Source: Holophagae bacterium (lineage in GTDB: Bacteria > Acidobacteriota > Thermoanaerobaculia > Thermoanaerobaculales > Sulfomarinibacteraceae). Taken from it: a stretch of 13,072 nucleotides of DNA. The notes under the pieces were generated by a model. It was not told where the DNA came from. It searched no databases and saw only the letters and a program-made list of their open reading frames with translations. The position numbers were made by a program, and so were the translations under genes. The stretch spans positions 1 to 13,072 of the forward strand of contig JAUWTC010000022.1 in assembly GCA_030609785.1 (NCBI GenBank), read 5' to 3'. Positions 5,617 to 13,070 of this stretch are shown here, piece by piece (position 1 is the stretch's first letter; every line of letters starts with the position of its first letter).

Positions 5617-6929
5617 TACACACCTCCGAGGTGGAACTTGGCTTCCAGTAGCCGTTCGCTATCCGGGAACAGACGGAGCCCCTCGTTGAGAGTTCTCATA
5701 GCCTGTTCGTCTTTGCCGGCTGAAGCCTGAGCCAGCGCCAGTTTGTAGTACAGGCCTGCCTCGGCCCGATGAGTCAACGCACGTTCAAATAGAGTTGAGG
5801 CCTCATCGCTCAAGCCCTGCTGAAGACGAATGGTGCCAAGAGCATCGAGTGCTGGCGTTGGATCGCTCAACCGATCATCGTCGAGCAGCCGTTCCAGCCT
5901 CTGGACAGCCTCATCCAAACGTCCCTCGGACAAGAGTTCCCCGACAAATGCCAGGGGGCCTTCGGCCGACCGACCGCCGGCCTGGACAGATATTCCGACC
6001 GGATCCGGGCCGCCCGTCCGGCCGACCACAACCCAACCCAGCCCAACAACCAGAATGACGGCAGCCGCAACCGAAGAGGCCAAGAAAACACCTCGGTTCT
6101 GGGACGGTCGACGGGCGTGCAGATCCTGGACAACTGGCGAGGCCGCGTCCGCGACCGCTGTCATCTGAGGTGTGTCTGAAGGTGGCTGCTCAACCGGTAG
6201 AGTCCTGTCCTCCTCACTCTTTCCGGGAACGGACACGGCTGCGGCGTCAAACACCTGCCCGAGAGCCTCCATCATTTCGATAAGGTCTGGAAATCGTTGG
6301 TTGGGATCGTCTGCGGTCGCCCGCTTGATGATGCCGTCGAGACCGGGGATCGGATCGCCGGAAGCCGCCAGCCGTCCAACCATCGCTCCAAGCAGGAATT
6401 GATCAGAAAACTGCGTCGCCGAGCCGGTGCTGAGAATTTCGGGCGGCATCCGGTCCTGATTGACCCGTCGGTCAACCGTCAATCCGAAGCCGGTCAGAAT
6501 CGGCGTGCCGTTATCGTCCACCACAATCAGATCTTCGTGAACCTGACGATGCAGGATCCCGGCATCGTGAGCGACGGCCAAGGCTTCAGCAACGGGGAGA
6601 ATCCACCGTCTCAGATCCTCGGATCCAATCCTGACTCGATCTTCTTTCACCGATGACAAGGGTCGGCCTTGCGGCTTCTGGGTGACCATCACCAATTGAT
6701 CACCCTCCTCGCCAACTTCCAACACCGTAGCAATCTGAGGAAGCGAGAGGCGAGAAAGCGTCCTGATTTCGTCAATATGCCGAGCCCAGCCGTTGTTCCC
6801 GCCGCCGATCGCCAAAAGCGGTATCTTCTTGATCACGACCGGAAGATCGGAAAGCCGGTCACGACCCGCCCAGACATGTCCCAGCGGAGCTTTGCCGAGG
6901 TCCTTTTCGATTTCGAAATGTACTGCCAT
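5616..6929 (-). CDS. Membrane-anchored Ser/Thr pseudokinase with C-terminal TPR region
   Basis: A 437-residue protein. Residues about 5-225 have the Hanks-type kinase fold: a degenerate glycine loop (GKAPLG), VVIKK with the ATP-binding Lys34, the helix-C Glu (near 54), MPPE in place of APE, and a closing PNQRF motif. The catalytic centre is lost. HRDxKPxN is HRQVHEDL, so the Asp is Gln129, the Lys is His131 and the Asn is Leu134. DFG is GFG (Gly147). It should not transfer phosphate by the normal mechanism and is best called a pseudokinase. A Pro/Ser-rich linker follows, then a single membrane helix (about 281-303), then a periplasmic region of TPR-like helices (about 325-430). I chose the ATG at 6929, preceded by a GGGGGGCG tract; a TTG at 6950 is the alternative. 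Its stop overlaps the start of the OmpA-like gene, so the two probably act together at the envelope. Confidence 0.85.
   Translation of the reverse strand: MAVHFEIEKDLGKAPLGHVWAGRDRLSDLPVVIKKIPLLAIGGGNNGWARHIDEIRTLSRLSLPQIATVLEVGEEGDQLVMVTQKPQGRPLSSVKEDRVRIGSEDLRRWILPVAEALAVAHDAGILHRQVHEDLIVVDDNGTPILTGFGLTVDRRVNQDRMPPEILSTGSATQFSDQFLLGAMVGRLAASGDPIPGLDGIIKRATADDPNQRFPDLIEMMEALGQVFDAAAVSVPGKSEEDRTLPVEQPPSDTPQMTAVADAASPVVQDLHARRPSQNRGVFLASSVAAAVILVVGLGWVVVGRTGGPDPVGISVQAGGRSAEGPLAFVGELLSEGRLDEAVQRLERLLDDDRLSDPTPALDALGTIRLQQGLSDEASTLFERALTHRAEAGLYYKLALAQASAGKDEQAMRTLNEGLRLFPDSERLLEAKFHLGGV
5621..5627 (-). promoter_or_regulatory. Ribosome binding site of the OmpA-like gene, inside the pseudokinase gene
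   Basis: GGAGGTG on the minus strand, with GGAGG ending six bases before the ATG at 5616, also encodes the last residues (Gly-Gly-Val) of the pseudokinase. This supports translational coupling of the two genes. Confidence 0.75.
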
Positions 6930-7301
6930 TGCCGTCGCCCCCCAAATCAATCCTTACTGCCGGCTTCTATGCTGGCTTCGGGAGGACGGTTACAGGGAGG
7001 GAGGCTGGGACGCTGGGAGGCTGGGAAGCAGGTCAAAGGGGTCGAAGGGGTCAAATAGGTCTGTACCGGTCAAGGCAATCGACACAGGACATGAACGTCC
7101 AACGTTTAACGTCCAACACCCAACGTCGAATTTCGTGTTTGGGGAGGCCGGTTATTTGGGGGTTGACACTCGTTGCCAACGGCGTCGGGGTTCTTGCCAG
7201 TGGGCCCTTGCGTCCCTTGAACCTCGGCTGTTTCGTCCCACCACAATCCGCCCTCGGGCGCGTACTTCAAAGTTGGACGTTGGACGTTGAGAGTTGAACG
7301 T
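6930..7301. other. Intergenic region upstream of the pseudokinase gene
   Basis: It holds an 8-bp GCTGGGA repeat (7004-7027), near-duplicated AAGGGGTC strings (7035-7052), and then repeat copy B (7093-7303). The promoter of the pseudokinase operon should lie between the repeat and 6929, but I see no clear -35/-10 pair. Open frames on the plus strand here cross the repeats and lack ribosome binding sites. Confidence 0.6.
7004..7027 (+). repeat. Three 8-bp tandem units (GCTGGGAC/G/A)
   Basis: GCTGGGAC, GCTGGGAG and GCTGGGAA follow each other without gaps about 75 bases upstream of the pseudokinase start. This is a short minisatellite that could vary in copy number. Confidence 0.6.
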
Positions 7302-7303
7302 TC
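7093..7303. repeat. Dispersed intergenic repeat, copy B, with inverted 7-bp-periodic arms
   Basis: The left arm at 7093-7124 reads GAAC GTCCAAC GTTTAAC GTCCAAC ACCCAAC. The right arm at 7272-7303 reads GTTGGAC GTTGGAC GTTGAGA GTTGAAC GTTC. They are imperfect inverted repeats made of 7-bp units. The centre (7148-7262) matches 3-118 of the window. The hairpin cassette found in copy A is absent here: CCCTCGGGCGCG (7251-7262) runs straight into TACTTCAAAG. The right arm overlaps the stop codon of the glycosylphosphotransferase gene (7304-7302). Confidence 0.8.
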
Positions 7304-8690
7304 ATTTCCCCGCCTGCCACAGGGTGCGCATCAGGATCTTGAGATCCAGGGTGAACGTCCAATTCTCGATGTAGTAGAGATCGTGGATCACTCTTTGGCG
7401 GATCGACGTGTCACCGCGAAGACCGTTGACCTGGGCCCAGCCGGTCAGCCCTGCTCTTACCCGGTGACGGGTGTTGTACTCAGGGTATCGAGCCCTGAAA
7501 CGCTCGACGAACTCAGGCTGTTCCGGCCGGGGGCCGACCAGCGACATATCGCCCCTCAAGACGTTGTAGAGCTGAGGCAGCTCGTCGAGATTGGTCCGCC
7601 TCAAGAAGTCCCCAATCGGGGTGACCCGATCATCGTCATTCCGGGTCCACGTGCGATCGTCTTCGGCGGTGATTCGCATCGACCTGAATTTGTAGAGATT
7701 AAAGGAACGCCCATCCAGTCCGGTCCTGACCTGCGAAAAGAAGGCAGGCCCACCGTCGATACGCTTGATGCGCCATGCAACCCAGGGGAACAGTGGCGCG
7801 GTCACCAGCAGCAAAGCCGTCGCGCCGACGATGTCGAACAGCCTCTTGACGACCTGATGCCAGCCATGCAGCGGGATCCGGGTCAGATCGATCATCGGAA
7901 TGCCGTCCAACTCCTCGACTCCCCCAGTGGCGACAAAGAAGTGGACCAGGTCAGGTACCACCTTGACGACGACCAGGAGTTGGCCCGCCCTCCGGATCAG
8001 TTGATTGGTCCGGTTGTGGGCCGAGTTCGGTAATGCCAAGATCACCTGATCAACACTTTCCGTCCGGACGACCTGTTCGAGTTCAGCCGTCGCGCCCAGG
8101 ACCGGAACGCCGTGAAAGCCTTTTTCCTTCAGCCCAGGGTCATCATCGAGATATCCAACGACCTTGAATCCGTACTCACGGTGGGCCTGAAGTCCATCAA
8201 CGACCTTCCGGCCAAGCTCGCCGGCGCCGACAACCAGCACCGTTCGAAGGTTGCGGCCGGACCTCCGGATGCGCCCCAACACTCCCGAGATGAACCCTCT
8301 GAATGAAATCACCAGTACGAAGTTGCACAGGCCGAAAAAAACCAGGAAGATCCGGGAGTAGGTGAAATCCGGCGGACGGTAGAAACTGGCGCCTGCAATC
8401 AGCAAAGCCGTTGCAAACAAAACCGCTGTGACGATCCGAATCAACTCATCGGCTCGGGATCGAATGCGCCGCCGCTGATAGAGCCCCTGGAAGTAGAAGA
8501 CCGCAGGCCAGATGACCAGCGCCATGGGCACAAGGATCAGGTAGTGCTCCCAGTCGGGCACGCCCTTGGTGATTGCCACGATCTCAAGATGGAAACGCAA
8601 CCAGTAGGCCACCGGCACCGTCAGAGCGGTGGCAGCAATATCCCCTATCAGGTGAAGGGTCACCTGGATCTGGCGACGTCGCTCGATCAT
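7302..8690 (-). CDS. Polyprenyl glycosylphosphotransferase (WcaJ/WbaP type)
   Basis: A 462-residue inner-membrane enzyme that should transfer a sugar-1-phosphate from a nucleotide sugar to undecaprenyl phosphate, the first step of exopolysaccharide, capsule or O-antigen assembly. The N-terminus has four probable membrane helices (about 12-32, 51-70, 85-103, 112-130). A Rossmann-like domain follows (TVLVVGAGELGRKVV at 150-164, GYLDDDP at 179-185). A hydrophobic segment (284-303) then leads into the catalytic bacterial sugar transferase domain with YKFRSM (333-338), TNLDELPQLYNVLRGDMS (the catalytic Asp369-Glu370 dyad), VGPRPE (385-390) and AGLTGWAQVNG. Length and motifs are complete; the sugar cannot be predicted. 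I chose the ATG at 8690, which overlaps the stop of the upstream glycosyltransferase by four bases (ATGA). An in-frame start at 8798 would lie deep in that gene. It is last in a three-gene run, and its stop codon lies in repeat copy B. Confidence 0.93.
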   Translation of the reverse strand: MIERRRQIQVTLHLIGDIAATALTVPVAYWLRFHLEIVAITKGVPDWEHYLILVPMALVIWPAVFYFQGLYQRRRIRSRADELIRIVTAVLFATALLIAGASFYRPPDFTYSRIFLVFFGLCNFVLVISFRGFISGVLGRIRRSGRNLRTVLVVGAGELGRKVVDGLQAHREYGFKVVGYLDDDPGLKEKGFHGVPVLGATAELEQVVRTESVDQVILALPNSAHNRTNQLIRRAGQLLVVVKVVPDLVHFFVATGGVEELDGIPMIDLTRIPLHGWHQVVKRLFDIVGATALLLVTAPLFPWVAWRIKRIDGGPAFFSQVRTGLDGRSFNLYKFRSMRITAEDDRTWTRNDDDRVTPIGDFLRRTNLDELPQLYNVLRGDMSLVGPRPEQPEFVERFRARYPEYNTRHRVRAGLTGWAQVNGLRGDTSIRQRVIHDLYYIENWTFTLDLKILMRTLWQAGK

Positions 8691-9790
8691 CGTCCCGCCA
8701 ACGTAAATCCCAAACGGTCCATCAAAAAGCGGAAACGCAAAAGGAACTGCTCCCTGGAAAAGACCTGCGCCCGCCGGTTCAGCCGATCGGCATCCCACTC
8801 CCGACCGAGCACCCGATCAGTCGCCGCGGCCAGGGCCTCGACCGTTGGGCGATCCGCCAGCTCGCCTTCGAGGCCTACCCGAACCGTGTCAGCGGTCCCG
8901 CTGGCCTCCAGTCCTGCGACCGGCGTGCCACAAGCCAATGCTTCGACCGTGACCATTCCGAAATCTTCGACGTTTGGCACCAGCAAGGCGGCCGCCGACC
9001 GGTAGGCATCTCGAAGTTGTTCGCGCGTGACTCGGCCGAGGAACCGAACGTCAGGACCGGCCAGCCGCTCCAACCGACGCTGCAGGGGACCGGTTCCGAT
9101 GATGTCGATCTTCTTACCCAGCTTTTGAGCCACTTCGATCGCGACCTCCACCCTCTTGTACGGAACCAAGGCTCCGACCGTCAGTAGGCGATCGCTCTTT
9201 TCTCTCTTTTCTCCACCAGGGGTAAAAAACTCCGTGTCGACCGGGGGAGGAATGACCTCGGCGTCACGGTGCCAGTAATGTTGGATCCGCCAACGAACCA
9301 GGCGGGAGTTGGCCACCAGACGGTCGACTCTGGCCGACGACACCATGTCCCACTGCCGGAGGTTGGCCAGAACCCCTTGCACCACCGGCAGCACGGGACG
9401 GGGAATCCGTTCGAGGTAGATGCCGCGCTGGTCCCACGCGTACCGGACAGGCGTGTGGATGTAACTGAGGTGGAAGGCGCCGGGAGGCGGAATCACCCCT
9501 TTGGCGACGCAGTGCGAGGTCGAAATCACAAGATCGGTGTCGGGAAATGTGAAACTCTCGATCGCAGAGGGCATGAACGGCAGGAGGTAGCGCCATTTCT
9601 TGCCCCCCATCGACACCGACTGCAGCCACGAGGTCTTGATTTCCCGGCGCTCCAGGTCAGGTATCGTCGATCCTTTTCGGTGAACCAGGGTGTAGATCGG
9701 CGCCTCGGGAAACAGCGCGGCAATTTCGGCGAGCACCCACTCGCCGCCACGCATCCCCGTCAGCCAGTCGTGAACCAGCGCAACCCTCAT
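8687..9790 (-). CDS. GT4-family glycosyltransferase (WbaZ-like)
   Basis: A 367-residue cytoplasmic GT-B enzyme that should transfer a sugar from a nucleotide donor onto a lipid-linked oligosaccharide. The N-terminus MRVALVHDWLTGMRGGEWVL is typical of the WbaZ/mannosyltransferase-like subgroup, whose members read VHDWL then GG(A)E. The C-terminal GT4 domain has LLTVGALVPYKR (202-213), IIGTGPL, FLGRVT and the donor-site E-x7-E motif EDFGMVTVE (Glu275, Glu283). Length is normal and no motif is damaged. The ATG at 9790 overlaps the TGA of the upstream glycosyltransferase by one base (TGATG), with a G-rich tract just before it; starting at 9805 would be unnecessary. It overlaps the downstream glycosylphosphotransferase by four bases, so all three genes form one operon. 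Donor and acceptor are unknown. Confidence 0.92.
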   Translation of the reverse strand: MRVALVHDWLTGMRGGEWVLAEIAALFPEAPIYTLVHRKGSTIPDLERREIKTSWLQSVSMGGKKWRYLLPFMPSAIESFTFPDTDLVISTSHCVAKGVIPPPGAFHLSYIHTPVRYAWDQRGIYLERIPRPVLPVVQGVLANLRQWDMVSSARVDRLVANSRLVRWRIQHYWHRDAEVIPPPVDTEFFTPGGEKREKSDRLLTVGALVPYKRVEVAIEVAQKLGKKIDIIGTGPLQRRLERLAGPDVRFLGRVTREQLRDAYRSAAALLVPNVEDFGMVTVEALACGTPVAGLEASGTADTVRVGLEGELADRPTVEALAAATDRVLGREWDADRLNRRAQVFSREQFLLRFRFLMDRLGFTLAGR

Positions 9791-10956
9791 CACGACCCCC
9801 CCCACCCCATTCCAAGCCCCGGACCCGCAGATCCCAAGGGCGCTGCCGAAGCCAAGGCTTTCCGGTACACTGCCATAGTACCGTCAACCGTCTTCTCCCA
9901 GCTCATTTTTCCGGCACGGACCTTGCCGGACTCGATCATCCTCCTCCGAAGCGGATCGTCGATCAACACCCGCTCGATCGCACGAGCGATCTCTTGGACA
10001 TCCAATGGGTTGACCAAACGCGCCACGCCCTCCCCGAGTTCCTGCATCGCCCCGACGTTTGAAGTGATCACCGGCAGGCCCGTCTGCATGCCCTCGAGGA
10101 TCGGGAGTCCAAACCCTTCATACAGGGCGACGTGAAGCAGCACTGCCGAAAGGTGGTAGAGCTTGGCCAAATCGGCGCTGCTGACCCGCCCCACAAAACG
10201 GACCCGGTCACCAATTCCCAGCCCCGCTGCCTTTCGCGCCAGGCGGCCATCCGGCTTGACTCCCCCGGCAAAAACCAGCTGACCCGGGAGCCCGTGCGTC
10301 CTGACGCCAAGATGGTACGCCCTCAGGACAGTGTCCAGGTTCTTGTGGGGCTTGTCGTTGGCGACCACCAGGATCAAGGGGGCCCTCAGTCCCATTCGCT
10401 CCTTGATCTCTTCGAGATCCTCGACTGGAGGCCGTCGCTCCAGGTCGGGATCGACGCCGTTGGGGACGACGTCAACCTTCGCCGTGTCGGCGCCGAAGAC
10501 CTTGACCAGATCACGACGGGAGCTGAGCGATCCCGTGATCACACGTCTGGCCCGGCTCAACGTGGAACCCATCACAAAGCGAAGATATGTCAAAGCCAGT
10601 TGGGTCCTTCGTTGAGGCGGGTAGTAAAGCTGGATGACGTCGTGAATCGTTGCCACGACCGGCCGCCGCAGGGCATAGGGCACGACATAGTGCGGCACAT
10701 GGATAATATCGATCTTCTCACGCCACAGCACTGCCGGAACCCGATAGTGTTCGGCAACCGAGTATTCCCGGGCCGACACAGGGATGACCTTGGCCTCCGG
10801 CGCCAGACCGGCGACACGGTCTTCGTGGCCTGCTCGGGCCAACACCGTCAGACTGACCTCCGGCTTGGCGGCAAACCCCCTGAGAAGGTTGCTGACGTAG
10901 GTGCCGATGCCGTAGTCGGTCAGTTTTCGGGCATCCAGCCCGATAGTTATTTCCAT
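9790..10956 (-). CDS. GT4-family glycosyltransferase
   Basis: A 388-residue GT-B glycosyltransferase, cytoplasmic, probably acting in the same glycan pathway as the two genes after it. The N-terminus EITIGLDARKLTDYGIGTYV is the classical acceptor-side start of many GT4 enzymes. Then come VVATIHDVIQLYYP, VVPNGVD, a donor domain with ILVVANDKPHKNLDTVL, RFVGRVSSADLAKLY, and the E-x7-E motif EGFGLPILE. The C-terminal tail is Gly/Pro-rich and probably disordered. I prefer the ATG at 10956, which lies seven bases after a -10-like TAAGAT and gives a normal N-terminus; the ATG at 10965 adds Met-Ser-Gly only. The 56-65 base gap to the upstream gene and the promoter-like box suggest that the glycan operon starts here. 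Confidence 0.92.
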   Translation of the reverse strand: MEITIGLDARKLTDYGIGTYVSNLLRGFAAKPEVSLTVLARAGHEDRVAGLAPEAKVIPVSAREYSVAEHYRVPAVLWREKIDIIHVPHYVVPYALRRPVVATIHDVIQLYYPPQRRTQLALTYLRFVMGSTLSRARRVITGSLSSRRDLVKVFGADTAKVDVVPNGVDPDLERRPPVEDLEEIKERMGLRAPLILVVANDKPHKNLDTVLRAYHLGVRTHGLPGQLVFAGGVKPDGRLARKAAGLGIGDRVRFVGRVSSADLAKLYHLSAVLLHVALYEGFGLPILEGMQTGLPVITSNVGAMQELGEGVARLVNPLDVQEIARAIERVLIDDPLRRRMIESGKVRAGKMSWEKTVDGTMAVYRKALASAAPLGSAGPGLGMGWGGS

Positions 10957-10963
10957 GCCGGAC

Positions 10964-10969
10964 ATCTTA
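10964..10969 (-). promoter_or_regulatory. -10-like box before the glycosyltransferase operon
   Basis: TAAGAT on the minus strand ends seven bases before the ATG at 10956. The context TGTAAGATGTC closely matches TGTAGAATGTC before the TPR gene at 4036, again with no Shine-Dalgarno sequence between box and start. A TTGTCG (10995-10990) lies upstream at 20-base spacing, which is longer than ideal for a -35. Confidence 0.4.
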
Positions 10970-11021
10970 CAGCCCCGTCAGGCTCTTCGCGACAAGCACT
11001 GCGAAAAAACGAGGTCCAGTT

Positions 11022-11582
11022 TCAGCGCGACTCCACCAGGTGAATCCTGCCGGGGTGGATGAAATCCTGATCGTCCAGCCGCCGTCCCATGGCGATGATG
11101 CCTTCGATCGGACCGTGGAACCGGCCTTGACCGGTCAAAACGTACTCATGGACCGGAGAATACATCTCGGCGCCCTTGGCCCCGGAATCGATGATCTCGT
11201 CGGTCTCATACCCTTCCAGCACCACACCTTCCGGCAACTCGGTTTCGACCACCTTCTGGATCGCGACACCGTCTGAACGAGAGAAACACTTGAACTCGAA
11301 TTCAAGTTCTCCATGGTCGATCGGTCGAACATTTTCGACCCTGATATCGACCAGCGTCACGGCCTCGATGGCCTCGCCCAAAGAGCCGGCGAAGGCCTCC
11401 GGCATGACAAAATGGGTCGCCTTGGAGACCAGGCTCCCAAAGAAACTCTGGGTCTTGATGTTCTCTCGGGCAGTGGAATAAACCCGCTGCTCACCGGAGG
11501 CAAGGCGGTATCCCTCGACGAAGGCCTTGACCTCATCGGCCGAGCCGTGCAATTCAAGGTGGACAAAGGTCTCGAAATCCAT
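11022..11582 (-). CDS. Conserved-looking protein of unknown function
   Basis: A 186-residue soluble protein that I do not recognise. It has no signal peptide, membrane helix or cysteine cluster. It begins MDFETFVHLELHGSADEVKA and alternates predicted strands and helices. Notable segments are GSLGEAIEAVTLVDIRVENV (about 66-85), a strand-rich LEFEFKCFS, LEGYETDEI and a final IIAMGRRLDDQDFIHPGRIH. The length, the GGGAGG five bases before the ATG at 11582, and the 21-base gap to the antiporter gene support a real gene cotranscribed with that antiporter. A GTG one codon upstream (11585) is the alternative start. Downstream, a run of six T lies on the coding strand at 11006-11011, but no strong stem precedes it. 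Confidence 0.8.
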   Translation of the reverse strand: MDFETFVHLELHGSADEVKAFVEGYRLASGEQRVYSTARENIKTQSFFGSLVSKATHFVMPEAFAGSLGEAIEAVTLVDIRVENVRPIDHGELEFEFKCFSRSDGVAIQKVVETELPEGVVLEGYETDEIIDSGAKGAEMYSPVHEYVLTGQGRFHGPIEGIIAMGRRLDDQDFIHPGRIHLVESR

Positions 11583-11603
11583 CACAACCTCCCAGCAGAA
11601 CCG

Positions 11604-13070
11604 TCAGTAGAAGAGAAATGTTACCAGGACGAAAACCGGCACAAGGAACAGCATCGACCAGCGGAACAGGTAGCCGAAAAAGCTCGGCATCTCGACGCCG
11701 CTTTCCTCGGCAATCGATTTGACCATGAAATTGGGGGCATTCCCGATGTAGGTCATCGCACCCATGAAAACCGCGCCGGTAGAGATCGCCGTCAGGAAGA
11801 TCTCGTGCTCCGCGATAATCCGGTGAATGACCTCGGGTTCCGGGATGCCCGGGAACAGCATGCCCTCAGCCGTTGTCAAAAAGGTCAAGTAGGTCGGGGC
11901 GTTGTCCAGGAAGGCCGACAGGCCTCCTGTTACCCAGAAAAAATGCCAGGGTTCGGTCACCGCCCTGACCAGGCCGGCCATCGCCCCCTGCTCACCGGCC
12001 TTGAGGATGGCGAGGGCCGGAATGATCGTCATGAAGATGCCGGCGAAGAGGTAGGCGACCTCGAGAATCGGAAACCAGCTGAATCCGTTGGCTTCGCGGG
12101 TCTTCTTGGCGGTCGTCCACATCGACAACAAGCCCATGATGATCAACAAGCCGTCTCTGAAGAGGTTCTGAATGTGCTGGTGCACCCCGAAGATCGTCAC
12201 CTCGCCCGCATGCCAGGTGCCGCTGAGGATCACGCCGCCGAGAATGCCTCCCAGGAACAGGATGTTGTGCAGGCCCTCGATGCCCAACCGGCCTTCACTG
12301 TCGTCGATCTGCCGCCCGGCCTCGGTCTCGCGCCTCCAGTACATCAGGTCCAACCCAAAATAGGTCACCAGCAGAATCCCCGCCACCAGGCCCATCGGCC
12401 CGATCAGGCTGAGGGTCCAGAAGAAGGGAACTCCATGCAGGAAGCCCAGGAACAGGGGCGGGTCGCCCAGGGGCGTCAGGGACCCCCCGATGTTGGCCAC
12501 CAAAAAGATGAAGAAGACCACCGTGTGCACCTTGTTGGCTCGGCGTGCGTTGGCCCTGAGGATCGGCCGAATCAACAGCATGGCGGCGCCGGTCGTGCCC
12601 ACCCACGACGCGATGACTGTGCCGATCAGCAGGAGCAACGTATTGACCAACGGCGTTCCCGCCAGAGATCCCTTGATCCGGATGCCGCCCGCAACCGTAA
12701 ACAACGCCCACAGCAGGATAATGAATGGGATGTAGTCGATGACGTAAATGTGCATGATCTCGTGCATCGCCTGGTGGCCGTATGCCCAGAGGAAGGGGAC
12801 GGCAAAGGCGAAGGCCCACAGCGCGGAGATCTTCGGAAAATGGCGATGCCAGAAGTGCGGCGCCACCAGCGGGAAGACCGCGATCGACAGCAGGATCCCT
12901 ACAAATGGGATGATTGACCACAGGGGGAGCACTGCCCCGAGGTCCAATCCACCGTGCTCGCCCACTGCCTCATGATCCTGACCGGCGACTGCTTCGGTCA
13001 CGACGCCGGGATCAGCACCGTGTTCATGCTGGGCTTCGACGATCGGAACCAGCGACAGCCCCGCCATCAC
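11604..13070 (-). CDS. Sodium:proton antiporter, NhaD/citrate-transporter superfamily (5' end probably outside window)
   Basis: A polytopic inner-membrane protein of at least 487 residues with about a dozen hydrophobic segments, expected to exchange Na+ for H+. Signature stretches of the ion-transporter superfamily are present: ASWVGTTGAAMLLIRPIL (154-171), NIGGSLTPLGDPPLFLGF (193-210), GGLSAFLDNAPTYLTFLTT (382-400) and TYIGNAPNFMVKSIAEESG (440-458). The polar N-D/N-A residues in the re-entrant loops probably line the ion site. The N-terminal region before the first helix is His-rich (HEHG, DHEAVGEHGG). The frame is open to the window edge. The GTG at 13070 and ATG at 13067 are only the first visible starts, and MAGLSLVPIVEAQ looks like the tail of a longer hydrophobic leader, so the true start may lie beyond. 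It is followed 21 bases later by the unknown gene. Confidence 0.88.
   Translation of the reverse strand: MMAGLSLVPIVEAQHEHGADPGVVTEAVAGQDHEAVGEHGGLDLGAVLPLWSIIPFVGILLSIAVFPLVAPHFWHRHFPKISALWAFAFAVPFLWAYGHQAMHEIMHIYVIDYIPFIILLWALFTVAGGIRIKGSLAGTPLVNTLLLLIGTVIASWVGTTGAAMLLIRPILRANARRANKVHTVVFFIFLVANIGGSLTPLGDPPLFLGFLHGVPFFWTLSLIGPMGLVAGILLVTYFGLDLMYWRRETEAGRQIDDSEGRLGIEGLHNILFLGGILGGVILSGTWHAGEVTIFGVHQHIQNLFRDGLLIIMGLLSMWTTAKKTREANGFSWFPILEVAYLFAGIFMTIIPALAILKAGEQGAMAGLVRAVTEPWHFFWVTGGLSAFLDNAPTYLTFLTTAEGMLFPGIPEPEVIHRIIAEHEIFLTAISTGAVFMGAMTYIGNAPNFMVKSIAEESGVEMPSFFGYLFRWSMLFLVPVFVLVTFLFY

Noticed and set aside
6930..6950. A TTG start seven codons upstream for the pseudokinase
   Set aside because: The ATG at 6929 follows a G-rich ribosome binding site and gives the expected kinase N-terminus; the added residues are encoded by that site itself.
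1..7303. CRISPR array
   Set aside because: The short repeats are 7, 8 or 10 bp units or hairpins without regular unique spacers, and no cas gene is present.
7287..8033. A 248-codon plus-strand open frame
   Set aside because: It is antisense to the glycosylphosphotransferase, whose motifs are complete, and starts inside the repeat arm.
8691..8798. A 36-residue N-terminal extension of the glycosylphosphotransferase
   Set aside because: It would lie wholly inside the upstream glycosyltransferase gene. The ATG at 8690 with the ATGA overlap gives the normal family start before the first membrane helix.
10985..11021. Intrinsic terminator after the unknown gene
   Set aside because: There is a T-run of six on the coding strand (11011-11006), but no stable stem directly precedes it.
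11313..12917. A 534-codon open frame on the plus strand
   Set aside because: It runs antisense across the antiporter and the unknown gene, crosses their boundary, is extremely rich in Gln, Arg, His, Gly and Asp, and has no ribosome binding site. It is a typical shadow frame in GC-rich DNA opposite a membrane protein.
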